A DNA stretch of 64,000 nt from Hoplostethus atlanticus (Eukaryota; Chordata; Actinopteri; Trachichthyiformes; Trachichthyidae), in assembly GCA_034670405.1 (NCBI GenBank), contig JAXDDX010000018.1, positions 2,046,501 to 2,110,500 on the forward strand, in the 5' to 3' direction. Shown in pieces: positions 22,697 to 36,317 of this stretch. Under the pieces are notes generated by a model. That model had not been told where the DNA came from. It searched no databases and was given only the letters and a program-made list of their open reading frames with translations. How positions within the stretch are numbered: the first letter of the stretch is position 1; the number at the start of each line of letters is the position of its first letter. The position numbers were made by a program, and so were the translations under genes.

Positions 22697-25600
22697 TTTC
22701 CCTCTGTCGCCTCAAACTGCATGTGTAATCTGTAACCTTTATCTGAACAGTCTCACTCCTTCCAACCCCTGAGAGGTGTGTACAGTTTCACAGTTATTTA
22801 TCGCCAAGTGACAGAAATGATAGAGGGAGACAACTAATCACTAAAACGATCAACTTATCTTTAACCTTGATCGATAAAAATGATGACAAATAACAACAAC
22901 AATGTAGCGATGCCAGACTCAAACTTGTCCCGACTCATTTTAAATAAGGAAGAGCCGACGCCAGCCCCATTCACACAGTACTCACAGTCTTGAGATTGCT
23001 ACACAATAATTACAGGAGGGTTAAAGGCTTTAGAAATGGAGATTTGAGGTGGCATATGTGAATGATTTGGTAAGCTTCCAACGTATCCCCTTGTTGCAGG
23101 GCATGTGCCAACTCATCACGCACCAATACAACACATCATGCATGTGTACAATACAAACACACACACACACACATACAAACACAGCCCCGCTCGACAGTCA
23201 CTTCTTGTCTGTCTGCGCCGTAGCCAACCGTAGGCAGCAGAGAGCTACAGGAAACAGGCTTAGACACACAGTTCTACATGAAAACCCTTCTTTTGCAGGA
23301 GCTGATCCTTCTTTGTTCTGCATAAATGCCAATTACATAATTCTCTCTGGCATGCAAATCAGATTAGATGAGGGCATGGCAGATCACCTATACTGCTCAG
23401 TGCAGCGCTGCATCCAGATCCACAGGGGGAACGTTTTGAGAAACTTTGTTTCTGTGCATTTAACAATTTAATCAGCTTCTTATTCAACAAGCTACAAGCT
23501 AAATTAATTCCTTCACAGTACTCCACAATAGTCATATTGATAATAATGATCACTTAGTACCCACCTCTCCATCACATCGTCTGTGTCTGAGCTATCTGAC
23601 AATCATATAATGGTATTTACTGTAAGAAATCATATTATGAGCTTGATAGTTTTCCAAGAGCATGCATTACATGCTATTTCAGGGTGATATTTATATACAA
23701 AAAAGGTGACATTTAGCTTGTGAGCACTGAACCTGAATCATGCTGGGAAAGTGAACCAATGTAACATGTCTAAGGACAGGAACACTAAGCTGTTGGCTGT
23801 AGGAAGTCATCACTAAGAGGCAATGCATAAAGTCAAGAGAGGCACACAAGGCCTCTCAAGCATTTCCGTGTGTCTGTGTGTGTGTGTGTGTGTGTTTCCA
23901 CCCGTGGCACTAAAGAGCAGAACATCCACCAGAAGTCGCCTGACAGCATAAAACTCTACCCAGTGTGAACTTTGAGGATGCAGGGACAGCTGGCAGAGGA
24001 GCCAGAGAAAAGAGACAGAAATGGAAAGTGCAAAAAAGGATGCTGTGACTACAGTGATGACGGGCTTGATGTCGGGAGGTCGTTGAGCTTGATATCTCCA
24101 CGACATGCTCCATCAATATAATGGACTTAAATTAAATGTTTTAGTAGGTGCGTTTGTCTTCAACATCAATGTACTGAAAATGTCAGGGAAATGCTAAGAG
24201 GGAAACTATCCGTAATGGTATGTGAGGTGAGAAATGGTTTCTTCGATGGTTGATTAAACCACTGAAGAAAAACAAACAATGTCACAAAACAATGTAGTAC
24301 TACATGCCCATCAATATTTGGGCTTCAGCATTGTTTGAATGCCGTACCTATATTGAACATACTATAACTACTACATACTTCAGTGTACAGTACGGTTAGC
24401 ATGGACAGTCCTGTCAGGATTGTGAACACATTTAAGAGACTGAGTGTCCAAGCAGATATTCTCTGCGGCTGCAGGCCAGCCAACAATAAATGCTACGTTT
24501 TGCATTAATACGTGCGATTGCAAACCCACATTCCTCCAGGCACTGTTTTGTTGGCTGGTATTACAGAGTACATTCGACCAATGACATTACCAAAGTCAAA
24601 CTTGAAATTCAGCCTCCATCCTAGCACATAAAAGTTCGAACTAAATATATGGCGGAAAAAAATAAATAACTGTCAATGGCTCCCCGTTATGGATGCAGAG
24701 GAAGAGGAGGGAGTTTGCTTCCATTGAGCTCATTTAGCATAATCCATTTCATTTCCTTATCCCAACCACAAAATAACCTTTGTATGGAGACATCCATTTA
24801 CATCATAAGATAATTTCGTGCATTCGGTGTGCAATATTAAAGGAGAACATCATTAAGTTTTCTCCTCTACTGGCCCTCAGCTGAAACATTTATTTTTGGG
24901 AGAGTGTTTAAGATGCACTTAGGAGTCATGAGGCTACAATGTCAGTCAGATTAAATTCAAAAGTTTCTGCTGAGCCAATGAATGGAACTGGAATTGACGT
25001 TGAAGCGTCATTGCTCACCAACGGAGGTGGGCAAACAGTCATGTGGATACAATCCTTTGTCCTTTGTAGCTATAAAAGAAGTAAATAGCTGCAATGCATT
25101 ATGTTATCACTACATAGACACAGGCATGCACACACACTTCCTGTGGACTGGCAGCCTATCTGGGTTACCGCTGTGCACAGGGTAAACATCCTTTACACAC
25201 AGCAGTCAGCTGCTATACAGTACAAAAATACTGTATTTTTCCTTTACCAACCTTATCTTCGCTGGAACTATGTGTCTGTGTGTGTTTGTCTGTGTGTCTT
25301 CATGCAGAGTAACACTTAAGGCCGTGTGCAATGATGGCTTTTATGCACTGATGGCATCTCATGCTGCCTGTGTTACCGTGTCCTGGGCAATGTATCACTG
25401 CCATAGGCCTGGCCTCTGGGTCCATGGGACAGATATGTGGCCTGCAGCATTAGGGCTTAATTGCTGCAGGTCTAGCATGCAGGGTGGACCGCCATGATGG
25501 GCCTCAGCCATGTCAGCCACACCATGAGAGAAGGTTTATCAGCTTCTCTGGGTCTTTAGGCTTGGAAGAGGACGAGAGACTGATGACAGCAGGCATGTGT

Positions 25601-26344
25601 TTCTGCTTGTGGGACCCCGCCAGAACAGCAGGCATACGCTCCTCAATTATATTGGTGTTGATATTTCTTTGCTCGACAAAGAAGCTTGTGGAGCTTTTTG
25701 TGCCCGTGGCAACTGAGGGAGGTGGAGCTTGGGGAAGCGACTGTACAGATTGTAGTAGAAAAACCTGCCGGGATAGCGAAGCCCTGGCAATGTGAATTTC
25801 AATTCGCTAGCTGGAATACCCCCACAAATCAGTGATGAAATGTGTTAAAATTTGTGAGAAACATCTGAAACACAGATGTCTAGCTGATGTCTCCCATAAC
25901 ACTTCCTCCTCCTCTAACGTGGTGAGCTGTCTCACTTCCATTCATATGCTAATGCACAATCAGGCTGCCCAATCCGGAAACATCCCAACCATATTTTTTT
26001 CAAGCAATCAATTTACCTTGGAGAGAGATAAAAGCTTAAAGAGTCACATAAGAGGCGAGCTGGAGCAAATGGTGATATGAACCAAAAAAAAGGGAAAGAG
26101 GCAGTTGGGGAATAGCTGGATAATGCAGGTATAAACACACAAGTCTTTGTGCCTAGGAAAGCTAGACTGAAGCTCATTCTCATCTGAGCTGAGTTTCCCC
26201 CCGCTGCGGGAGGGACGTCCAACACCTTCAGCTGCAATATAAATGTTAATAGAGTTCAGGGAAAGAAAACGAGGCGTAAACAAACAAATGTGGTATTCCA
26301 TGCTTTGGGGCAGCAGGAGGGCCCTGCCATTGAGCGGTATGCCT

Positions 26345-26348
<4 letters not shown>

Positions 26349-26419
<71 letters not shown>

Positions 26420-26432
26420 CGTGCGTGCATGA
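26349..26432. repeat. Long (GT)n microsatellite
   Basis: About 33 perfect GT units followed by GCGTGCGTGCGTGC. It is among the longest microsatellites in the window; the Cys/Val and Thr/His frames across it are artefacts. Confidence 0.97.
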
Positions 26433-27223
26433 ATGTGTGTGCGCCAGGGGGATGAACAGAGGAGAGGGAAGAAAGATGGGCCTTTTCACGTACTCAGTAT
26501 GAGCTAGGCTGTAGTGGACCTCCCGCCGCCCCCCCCGCCCTAAAAAACTCTAGTGAGAATATGCCATAAAACGACCAGATCATTTTCTACATACTAAAAA
26601 AAAAACAGCTTTGAGGTTGAGAGCCGCTCCAAATGTAAATCCACTGTCGCCGCTGCCACCGGCATCTAGACACACTGAACAACCATGTGTTCGAAAAAAA
26701 AAACTAGACCGCTAAAGTAGGTCTCACTCTAAATTTAGTGGTCCCAAGAAAAAAAAAGAAAAGAAAGTGCAACAATACAGATATTTGTCTATATGATACA
26801 ATTAGCGGCTACTCTCTCTCTCTACTGCTGACTTTCTGCTGTTTAACACAGTCGTCTGTGAGCAGGACAGCGAGAGATGTGGGGTGGAGGGTGGTAAACA
26901 CTCACATCCTCATTCTGAGCACACAGGCAGCCGCAACTCACCGTCTTGACTTGTTCAAAGGGTTGGCAACCTTCAGACCAATTAGACATCACAGGGCAGC
27001 CTGCACAGCACCCAGCTTTCATATAAACGGCGGCCCATGCATTTTTAATCAGCTATAATTTAAGGATTTACATAAAGATCAAATTCTTCCGGCTGCACCG
27101 CGAGGAGGTTTGTGTGTGTGTGTGTGTGCGCGTGCACGTTGCATGTGCAATCAAATGCAAGTGAGTTTGCATGAATGCGTTCATCTCTATTACTGTCTCA
27201 CTTCCCCTCTCTTTCTGTCTCTT

Positions 27224-27226
<3 letters not shown>

Positions 27227-27263
<37 letters not shown>
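27227..27263. repeat. (CT)n microsatellite
   Basis: About 18 CT units. Confidence 0.93.
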
Positions 27264-27266
<3 letters not shown>

Positions 27267-27916
27267 CCACCTGCCAGTGTTATGAGCAGAAGCCCGGCAG
27301 GTTGTCTAACCCGGAGAAGAGCATTTCCTGACTGACTGGTGGACTGGTTGGCTGGCTGAGTGGCAGCATGTGAGGAGCGGGAGACAGATCTGCAGGGAAT
27401 CACTGACAGATGTAATTAATGAGGTCATGCTTGGAGTTGGCAGTCCCCTTCATATCCAATTCTTGCCGATCACAACTGAACACACCTGCAACTCTAATAG
27501 CGAGGAGAGAGGAAGATGCCGCTTCACCCAGACAAAGAGGGAGACTGGTGTGGGGCGGCACCTAGACTCAGGCGGTCATACACAGTAACTTCCATTCAGA
27601 GCCTTCAGAAGAGGCGTTCAATGGCACACTGCTCCTATACGCTAACATATGAATATGTCAGAGATTCAGAGACGTCACAGACTGCCATGGCATTTCCGAT
27701 TTTGTGAATTAACACTAGTCAGTCATTTTAAAACAAATATAAACAGTGCACTTCTTTCCTCATAATTGGGCATAGCAAGGACCGCTATCAAAAACCTTGA
27801 AACAATGCTGGCTTTAAAACTTTTTAAAATAAACAAAGCAATCAACAAAAAAAAACACTGAAAGTGCTCTTGAATGAAGGGAAATCAAACAGTTGCACTT
27901 AGGGCATAATCCATAT

Positions 27917-28085
27917 TTTAGCAGCAAGCAGCAGCTAGTATAAGTCACTCTGTCGGTCCCAAAAAAAATAAAAAAAATAACACTGTCTATGTACTGCCAC
28001 GTGATACAGATATGCAACTACCTATAAGACAGCAGTAGGGCAGAGGACTTTCACGCGGGGGTCCCAGGTTCTACTCCCGGGGTTG
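27917..28085 (+). mobile_element. tRNA-like repeat, copy A
   Basis: Starts TTTAGCAGCAAGCAGCAGC and continues through GTCACTCTGTCGGTCCC and CACTGTCTATGTACTG to CCTATAAG. It ends in a tRNA-like stretch with an A-box-like AGTAGGGCAGAGGAC and a B box GGTTCTACTCC (28068-28078). It aligns along its length with copy B about 380 bp further on. It is probably a diverged tRNA-derived SINE; boundaries are approximate. Confidence 0.55.
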
Positions 28086-28294
28086 GCAAATGATTTAAAC
28101 AAAGTTTGGTTCATGAACCCAGCAAGCACATCACGTTTTCATTAAGCTACTTACAACTGCCTTTAGCAAGCCTATATGTTAAACAACTACACACCTACAT
28201 CTTCCCCCTCTATATAGTTACATTTTAGAAATACAAATGCAGAAACTCATTTGGTTGTGTTGTTTCTGTTACAAAGTTTTCCCTTGGTCCAATG

Positions 28295-28495
28295 TTTAGC
28301 TGCAACCAGCAGCTAGTTGAGTCACTGTCCATCGGTCGGTCTGCCGGCCAGTCCCAAAAACACAACAACACTGTGTATATAGAGCCACAGGATACAGAGA
28401 TACGACACCTATAAGCTTCTCCGGCAGTCACACTGGTGCTGTAGCTCACAGCAGATTTACATGCAGCTTCCTGGATTCTAATCCTGGAATACCTG
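28295..28495 (+). mobile_element. tRNA-like repeat, copy B
   Basis: Starts TTTAGCTGCAACCAGCAGC and shares GTCGGTC, GTCCCAAAAA, ACACTGTGTATA, GATACAGA and CCTATAAG in the same order as copy A. It ends with a tRNA-like 50-mer containing TGTAGCTCACAGCAG and GGATTCTAATCC. It is in direct orientation to copy A and well diverged from it. Confidence 0.55.
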
Positions 28496-28519
28496 CAGCA
28501 ATCTGGTTGCAATTTATCA

Positions 28520-31500
28520 TGAATTACACACTTGTTTAACAGAATACAGCACATACACCAGGCTATGTAGGCTATGTATATAGGTCATATCGAGAACCAT
28601 TTTATATTATGTTTGGAAAAAGTGATCTGTGTATAAATGTTTCTGTGAATGTGCCATTTTATAGAATTATAACAAACAATATCACGTGAAGCAAAAGCCC
28701 TAAGCCATTTGTCAAATGAATGTACTGTATAATGGCATTATAGCTGCATAGGCACACTGTGCCAACACTCGTCTACAGTATGTGTAATTGAGCTGAACAT
28801 CAATAAGTATTCCACCGTCTCCATGTAGACAGTGTTACACCATCTCCTGCCCTTGTTTCTCATGGTGATGAGTATTTATTACCTGTAAACAAGCAGGAAA
28901 ACAGGCCTTGTCACGTTTCACTGGGGCCCCCTCACTCATCACTAATATGTGAAAATATGTATTCAGGTCAAAGATTCCAGCCCTTCCCCAGAGGCCCTGT
29001 CAGTCTTCAGTCTTTCTCAAACACACAAACGGACACACATGTACAAAAGGGCACTGCTGCCAAACAAATACACACTCAAAAATGAACACAATTTCCTCTC
29101 TTCCTGCGCAAAAGAGGCTGAGCAGCCAACACAACTTCAATGAAACTCTCACTTACCCTGAAAACAAAAGGGAGCCTTGGCTGTGCTCTTGTTATCCATC
29201 ACCTCTGTCAGTCTTGCATAAATAACTCTTAATAAATACCATCATCATGTCAGAGCTTTCAGCTCCATGGTCTCCCCTGCAGCCGCAACCGATTTTTTCT
29301 CTCCTCTGCACTTTTATCTTTACTTGTTTTGCATTTTTGCCTCTTTTAGCATTAAAGAGTACGATGTATTGAAACCAGGGTTCTGCTATGGTGTGAGGTG
29401 CATTTCCTGGGATGGTTTAGGTACATTCAGCCCTTAGAGAGCACGGCAAGCTGTAGTAAATAAATACCATTCTGACTGATTGCCTTTATCCTATGGTGAG
29501 GCATTTCCAGCCTGAGGGGAGTGGTTACAGGATGACAATGTACTCATCCACAGGGCATGTGCGCTCACTGAATGGTTTGATGAGCATGAAAACGATGTTA
29601 ACATCTCAACCACAAGAACACTTATGGGGGATTCGATTCTGGACTGGTACCTGAGAAACCTTTTTTCGTCACCATCAACAAAACATCGAACGCTGTTTGA
29701 ATTTTGTGGAAGAATGGTGTCAAATCCCACCAGTAGACCCCAGAAACCTACAGGCTGCTCTGTAAATGTTGAGGAACCCTTCAGTTTAGGCCTTACCTGT
29801 GAATGACAGTCAGACTCAAAATTCAGGAAAATAAGTTCTGGCATTTTCCTGCGTCCAGCACATCGACACAGGTGAGAACAATCCCTTAGAGTAATGGATC
29901 AAGTATGGAAAAGTACCATTTAATGTGTTATATTAGTTGGAAAAAGTCAAATGGGACGGATGCAGAAAAAAAAGATTACCTCAGCATCCAGCCAAAAGAA
30001 CACATTTGTGGGAAGCTGTCTGGGGCAGTCAAAGAAGCAGACTAGCCTACATAACAAAGGATGAAAAGACCCTAAATCCCAGATCCCTTAGAGTGAAATT
30101 AAAAAAAATGACAACTGTGAAAAATGTCAGAAAAGCTGTCCCTATTTTCATCTCTGCCAGTGTGTCTGGGGGAGCGTTTGTTGGTTGGGTGAACAAGCCA
30201 GACCTGCTACATTTGCTGGCAAAGTTAATCCGGCAATGTTACATATTCCATGTGTAAAAGGGGCTTAAGCCAACATGCATTAAAGCTGTTTTGGTGGCTT
30301 GTGGTGGCACAACACCCTATTATGTTAGTGTTTCTTTACTCGTGGACACGGACAATACACAAACACACACACACACACAGGCTGTTCTGTGCATCTGAAT
30401 GGAACCACAAAACTGCAAGGATCTGTGCTAAACACTCCACCGCCCATCTCCTCTCTCCTCTCTCTACTAATCTCCCTCACAACTGCCTCCCATCCCACGC
30501 CCCCTCTGCCCTCTCTACCTCAGAGAGCAAAGGGTCGGTTAAAATGAATATCCATTTCAAACCCAGACCGTACCGTCGCCATTCCCCAGCCGGAGTCACC
30601 TGGGCCTCCCCGCCATTCATCAAGACAACTGGGTGCACCGTGGGCTGTCCCCATTCAATGACCCTTATTCTGTCTCCTTACATTTCTCTCTCTTTCTCTC
30701 TCTCACTCTCTGGCTGTCTCTCCGATGATGAAACACTCACCAGGCAAGATCGCACAGCCCGAGTGTTATCATTGTTTTAACATAGCTTTGGCTTGGCATT
30801 CATGCTTCCTGCCTTTTTGTTTTCCGCACTCTGCCTCTAAGAGCAGTGTCGTGCTTTATCTGACCATCTCACACAGAGCCTATCCCTTCTATCTGACCGC
30901 CACCCCCCACCCCTTACAAACGTGACGGGGGATAAGATTCAAGAAAAATGTTAATTCTCCCTAATAGTCAAAAGAGAACTTGCTGTGTCCTTTATTGGCA
31001 ACGTGTCCAAGGTTAAGGTGTCTTGAGATATCAAGGCAGCAGCCTTCAGACAAAAACATAATATCAATCAGGACTTAAGATAGACGAGACATAATCACAT
31101 CAGAAAAGACCATACAGAGTCTAAATAATGAGATGTGGTTGAAAGGGTGAAGACAACCTCAGCTTCACCTGCACCAGCTCCCCACTCTCCCCTTTTCACC
31201 CTACCCTTATATAGAGGTATTTCTCATTCACTGGGTAAATTCACTTAAGTCCTCTTGACTATGCCCAAGTTATTTATAGACAGCGGTTACACTACGGATA
31301 ACCGTTGTCCATAGTAGGAAGAAAGAGGATGAAAACTGGTCCTCTTAACCCAATGTGACAGTTCAACTTAGACTGTAACAAAACACAGTCTGACTTTGTG
31401 TCTGGAGCCCCTGTTCACAAAGCCTTTACTTAATGTTAGTAGTAGGCACAGAGACTACACTGGGTGTTCAACAATGGTGTTGTTAAAGTGAGTTGAAGCC

Positions 31501-34500
31501 CACAGGGACTACTAGAGTAGCAGGCAGTTAAGGAGTCTGTCCATTGGTCTGTGATGAATGATGAGGTACCCAGTGCACTTTAGCTATGATAGCTTATAGC
31601 TCCATTAGCCTGTAACTACAGGGAGAAGGTCAAAGAAAACTGTGAACTACCTGGCAACATACAGAGCATGGCTTAGCTGCAGTGGCCAGAAAGTCTCATT
31701 AATCTATGATGATGAGGCCTAGTGGTGTAATTAGGCCTCCTGACACAGAGAGCCTCTCTACAATTGTGTTTAATCCCTCTGTGACAGAAAAGTAGCTTCC
31801 CCCAAGTGCTAGCAGCGGTTACCTCTGAAGCTGAAGCAAATAGTGAGAGCAACGAAGTCGATGTTTGCGAGTGTGTCTCCACATTTTCTTCAGGTGCTGC
31901 ACTGTGTCTGTGTGAGTGAATCATTCATAGGTAGCAGGTGGCTTTAACATATGAATGCAACTCTGGCTGGCACCCAAACTACCAGCATCACCCACACTTA
32001 CTAAATATAACTCTTTCCATGACTAGGCCATTTGTGGAGCAGAGTGCACCAGGGTGCTTGCCCGAGGAACTTTCCACGCTACTAGTGTTCAGCCAAGCTG
32101 GACTTGAGGAAACATCAGAGTAAACCACCTCTGTGACTAAAACAACATTGTTATCAACACATAGGAAGCCCACGGCTGCTCCAGTCCACAACATTATGTA
32201 GATACATACATAGCGCACACAGGAAATACAAGGGTTTAGAAGACCTTTCAAAGTCTGAAAGGGAAACTAAATCTACCAAAAGCTAATGAAAAACAAGAAA
32301 AGTTATCCTGGTACTCAACTCATCTAGGGACTTCTTTAAAGCTGAATCCCCCCAGATATTGAATGCAGGTTATTGTCATACTTTAGTGTGAAAGAAAGAT
32401 AGCAAGGGTAGTAACTACAGGCTAGATGACTAGCTTCACTTGTCCTCTGAGGAGCTGGCTATCTAACTGGAGATAAGTCATTTGTGCCACATTTAAAAAT
32501 GGAAAGTTAGCATCAAGTTGGTCTACATGGCAATAGCCAGCTTAGACACCTTGGTTTAGCCACTGAGTCAGCCAGTCTGCATTTGCAGGTTGTAGATGGA
32601 GACAAAGCTGTTGATTGTGATTTAATTTAATAAAATGTATCAGCGTCCATCTCTGCCTCTTTGCTGGGAATGCTCGATGAATCTGAAAGCATCCGCAGAT
32701 GCTTCTCAACCTTTCTGATGACACTTATGTGTGACCTGCTCTCATGGCCCTCTTAATAACCACTGCTAGCCCAGCCCGGGGTAGCACAGCACGCCACAGC
32801 CGACTGCACCAGTTGAAGACCCATTCCTTAAAGAACAATTAACAGGGCCATTTAAAAACATCATCCTGCCCACACACTCAATTACCGAAACCCACTTTCG
32901 CACTTTCCCCCTATTGTGTCCTAGAATAGCCCAGTTGAATTGGCACTTAAGCTGTGTTGGTGATGACTGCATCATGCTAGTCCCTTGTGCTATTCCCATA
33001 GCACCCACTCTGTTTGTCTGTAGCTTTAAAGAAAAGACTTAACAGCTTCAGGGATCACCTATCAAATGTGTGTCTACCAGGGGTCTAAACGGGATATAAT
33101 TACTGTCTGCTTCTTTGTTCCAAGACAAGGACAAGGAGGTCTGAATACATCTGTTTTACAAATGATGTTGAAGCTGGGAGATCACAGAACAGCTCTTGTA
33201 CAAATATGTATTTGAGAGAGAGAAGGAAACAATATGCTCGTGGTTGCTTAAATGAGTGGTTGAATCAAAAGCTCTGAGTTGATATTTTTGGTCCTAAAAA
33301 AATAATCGAAAAAGGTTTCTGGCAAAGAGCTTGTGAGGTATACTGCATATCATTAATCACTCTATATCATTGTCAGAAGTTAGTGAATATCAGTTCACAG
33401 TGCGGCGAATCTACTACAAAAATGCTTCCCCAGTCCTCTGTATAACACAAACACAATGACCTAAAAATAACGCTTATCTTGCAGCAGTCATTATCATTGG
33501 AAACACTTCAGAAAACAGCAGCCCCAGTTGTGTGTAAATAAACACACTGAAAAGCGGAGGAAGAGGAAAAAGATAACATGCAGCAAGAATTCTCCACAAG
33601 AGAGCAGGGTGGGATGAGTCATGTGAAAATAAGGCACTTTGTGTTTATGTGTGGAAGGACAATAAGGAGCTTTGAAGCACTGAGATTACAGAGAGGTAGC
33701 TGATGGAGGAAACTATGGAGGTTGGGTGTTGGGGCAGTAATGGAGCACATACTGTGCACTGGCTACAGTATTCACTCTTCTGGAAATACATGTAGGGCAC
33801 GGCCTCATCAGCCCCCTGGAGGGATGCAGCCATTACATTAACACAGCTCACCTAGCAGGCAAAGGGACAGACACATGTCTGTGTTGCAGTGTAAGTTCCT
33901 CCCTGTCTGAGCCACTGACATCCTCTTTGGTCATCTATTAACCAACAGTGTTACAAGTGACTGGATGTGTAAGCCTTGGATTATGTAATCAGATTACTAA
34001 AACAAAGGAACTGTAATGTGGTACTTTTTGATCTGATCACACAATTACATCTCAGATTACTCCTTAATGGTTCGTTGATGAATGTGAAATATGAAACTTC
34101 TAATGAAGAAATATCACAACTTGAAAAAGCAGAGCAAGAGACATATGTGACTCCCTGTTCTGATTCCCTTCCCACAGCACAAAACAGTCCTGCTGGATAT
34201 GGGTTGAACTCCTTCGAGGGTATTGAACAGATAGATAATGAATTGATAATAAATGTCCCTCAGCACTTCAAGCTCTTAAAGCTCTCTAGGTTGGTGAACA
34301 CAGAACCAGAATTTCCTTTTCAAATTTCTATTGTTGGTTTGCTTGAATGGACAACAGTGTTTTATATTTCCAATCTTGATCTACATTAGAACCACAATAA
34401 CTCAAATGCACCTCTAGCAATTCACATTTAGCTCCTCTGGCCGTATTAACATTTCTTGGAATAGATCTTGTGCTTAAACCTTTTATTCTCAAGCTATCTT

Positions 34501-35411
34501 AGCCTGTATCGCTCTTCAAACAGCCCATGAACCTAACAAGCTGTGGTGAGCACCATTTCCCTTGTTTTAAGTCCTTGGTACCTTGTCCCCTCTACTAAGA
34601 TTTAAACCACTCTCATTGTTGACATTGATTATAAAGTCATTGACATCAACCATGTGGTAAATAGTTCACTCAATACCTTCCCTCAGTGCCGTGATGCTTT
34701 TTAGAGTTCTGCTGGATTGGGTACTTTTTGTTGCAAGTATAGACACATGGAAGCAGAACTAATATTATTTATTTTTCCTTATCAATAACAGTGGCTTCAA
34801 CCAATGTCTACACATCATATCAATTCCCAGCCCTAATCATTACCAAACCATTGTATTTGGTAAAAGGATGGGCATATACACACATATAAAAACAGTGCAT
34901 CTCACTCAGTAAGAAACCAGAAGTAAGTGAACTTCTTTACAAAGTCAAGTAATGTGCAATCAGCACAGAATACATTTTCTGAGTAATCTGTAGCACAACC
35001 TAACAACCACTCATTCCAGCTCTTGAAGCCCTGCTTCTGCTATGCATTATGAATTTCTGAGTTCAGCGCAATCAACAACTATCAAAATTATATGCAGGCA
35101 GATTACAAGTTTGGAATACAAGAAGTCTGCAACAAGCTTATTTGCAACCCACCTACCATCAAGGAAGAAAAGAGCGCCTAGATAGCTAATTCAAGATGAA
35201 GGCTGGGCTTTTTTTTGACCCCAATCAGCTGCGTGGAGTTATAACTCGAAGCCAGGATATTAACTGGCTGCTTGGACTGTGTTTAAGGCCTGAAAATGAC
35301 CCTGAGATCTAGTTTCTAGTTTCTTTAGTCTGGCAGCCTGTGAACAAGGCTTTGAGTATGGTCAAAGACACAATTCTGCAGAAAAACAATTACGAGTGCA
35401 CAAGAAGTGCA

Positions 35412-35454
<43 letters not shown>

Positions 35455-36215
35455 ATTTGAGTGGATTCTCCAGTATTTAGCTGTGGTGTTAGGCCCAGAC
35501 TGAGTACTAGTCAGAGTCAGCAGTGAGAGCTTGTGAGTAGGGCAGAAAGGGAACTCTAGACCAAGGGTTCAAATAACAAACTGACACCGCAGGTGGTGTT
35601 CAGCTGCAGTGCACCCCCTAGGCTCTCTGCAGCATGCATGAGGGCATCTGTCATGTGAATGAATCAACTAACGAAATGGAAGGGACTGTAGTACAGAAAA
35701 GACCAGATTGAGACGGCAGGTAGAGACCCGTTTTATGAAAGAGATCAGCTACAACAACAACCTGGATATCACACGACGTTACTGAGATCTAAAATGCCCA
35801 GTAAAATTCACAGCCTCATAGAGTTGGCCAATTTTCAAGTGTTAGGTCACAAAATGATTACTGCTGAACAGATGTTGTCAGTGTCAATAAAATATGAAAG
35901 TCCTGAGCAGTGAAGCGAGCCTGAAAGTCTGTTCTCAGCCTAGCATTATATCATCATATCATCGGGTCTGATCTGACAAGTTTCTCTCACTTGGAAGCTG
36001 GGAATTTCACCTCATTGTCATGTCAGGAGTAAGAGCTGTACCTCTGGGGCTCGACACATCAAAGTTGATGAATGTGGCCCATCTTTAATATTGCTGCTGG
36101 CCCTTGATCGAGGGATCAGAGTACCTGGTTTGAAGTCAGCGAACCCCTTCTCTGCTTGAAAGAGAGAAAGCCTTCCCATTGCCCTCCCCTCGACCACATG
36201 CCCTATCTCCCCTCA
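28520..36215. other. Intronic sequence, nothing firmly recognised
   Basis: The longest non-repetitive open frame of the window (33976-34389, plus strand) is here. It has no ATG at its start and no recognisable domain, and is probably chance. Short CT-rich tracts occur near 30685. No gene is supported. Confidence 0.4.
35413..35452. repeat. (CA)n microsatellite
   Basis: Twenty uninterrupted CA units. Confidence 0.95.
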
Positions 36216-36221
36216 TATATA

Positions 36222-36317
36222 CAGTTCTGGCCAAGACTATAGGCAGCCTTGCATTTTATGCTGATAATGTACAATATCTTCTGAAATAATTGCTGGCAAT
36301 AATCTTGGCCAGAACTG
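36222..36317. mobile_element. 96-bp Tc1/mariner-type MITE
   Basis: The left end reads TACAGTTCTGGCCAAGACTA including its flanking TA (36220-36221). The right end reverse-complements to TACAGTTCTGGCCAAGATTA including TA (36318-36319). That gives 19 of 20 identical bases, CAG...CTG termini and a TA target duplication, which is the Tc1/mariner signature. The interior of about 55 bp is non-coding. Confidence 0.85.

Larger units (their letters stand above)
22700..27900. other. Intronic sequence with simple repeats
   Basis: No gene recognised. Smaller TG tracts lie at 23872-23895 and 27110-27130. The block at about 24660-24930 looks like constrained non-coding sequence but this cannot be shown from one genome. 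Confidence 0.4.

Noticed and set aside
26044-26502. Thr/His- and Cys/Val-rich frames over a GT repeat
   Set aside because: Microsatellite translation artefacts.
28030-28085. Possible tRNA gene at the A/B-box match
   Set aside because: There is no full cloverleaf or acceptor stem, and a second diverged copy nearby shows it is part of a dispersed repeat.
33976-34389. 137-codon open frame on the plus strand, the longest not driven by a microsatellite
   Set aside because: It begins with TTG, not ATG; the first in-frame ATG is at 34078. No domain, signal or splice context is recognisable. With stops at roughly 1 codon in 16 in this AT-rich DNA, about one frame this long is expected by chance in 64 kb. 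Its start also contains repeat-like TAATCAGATTA motifs.
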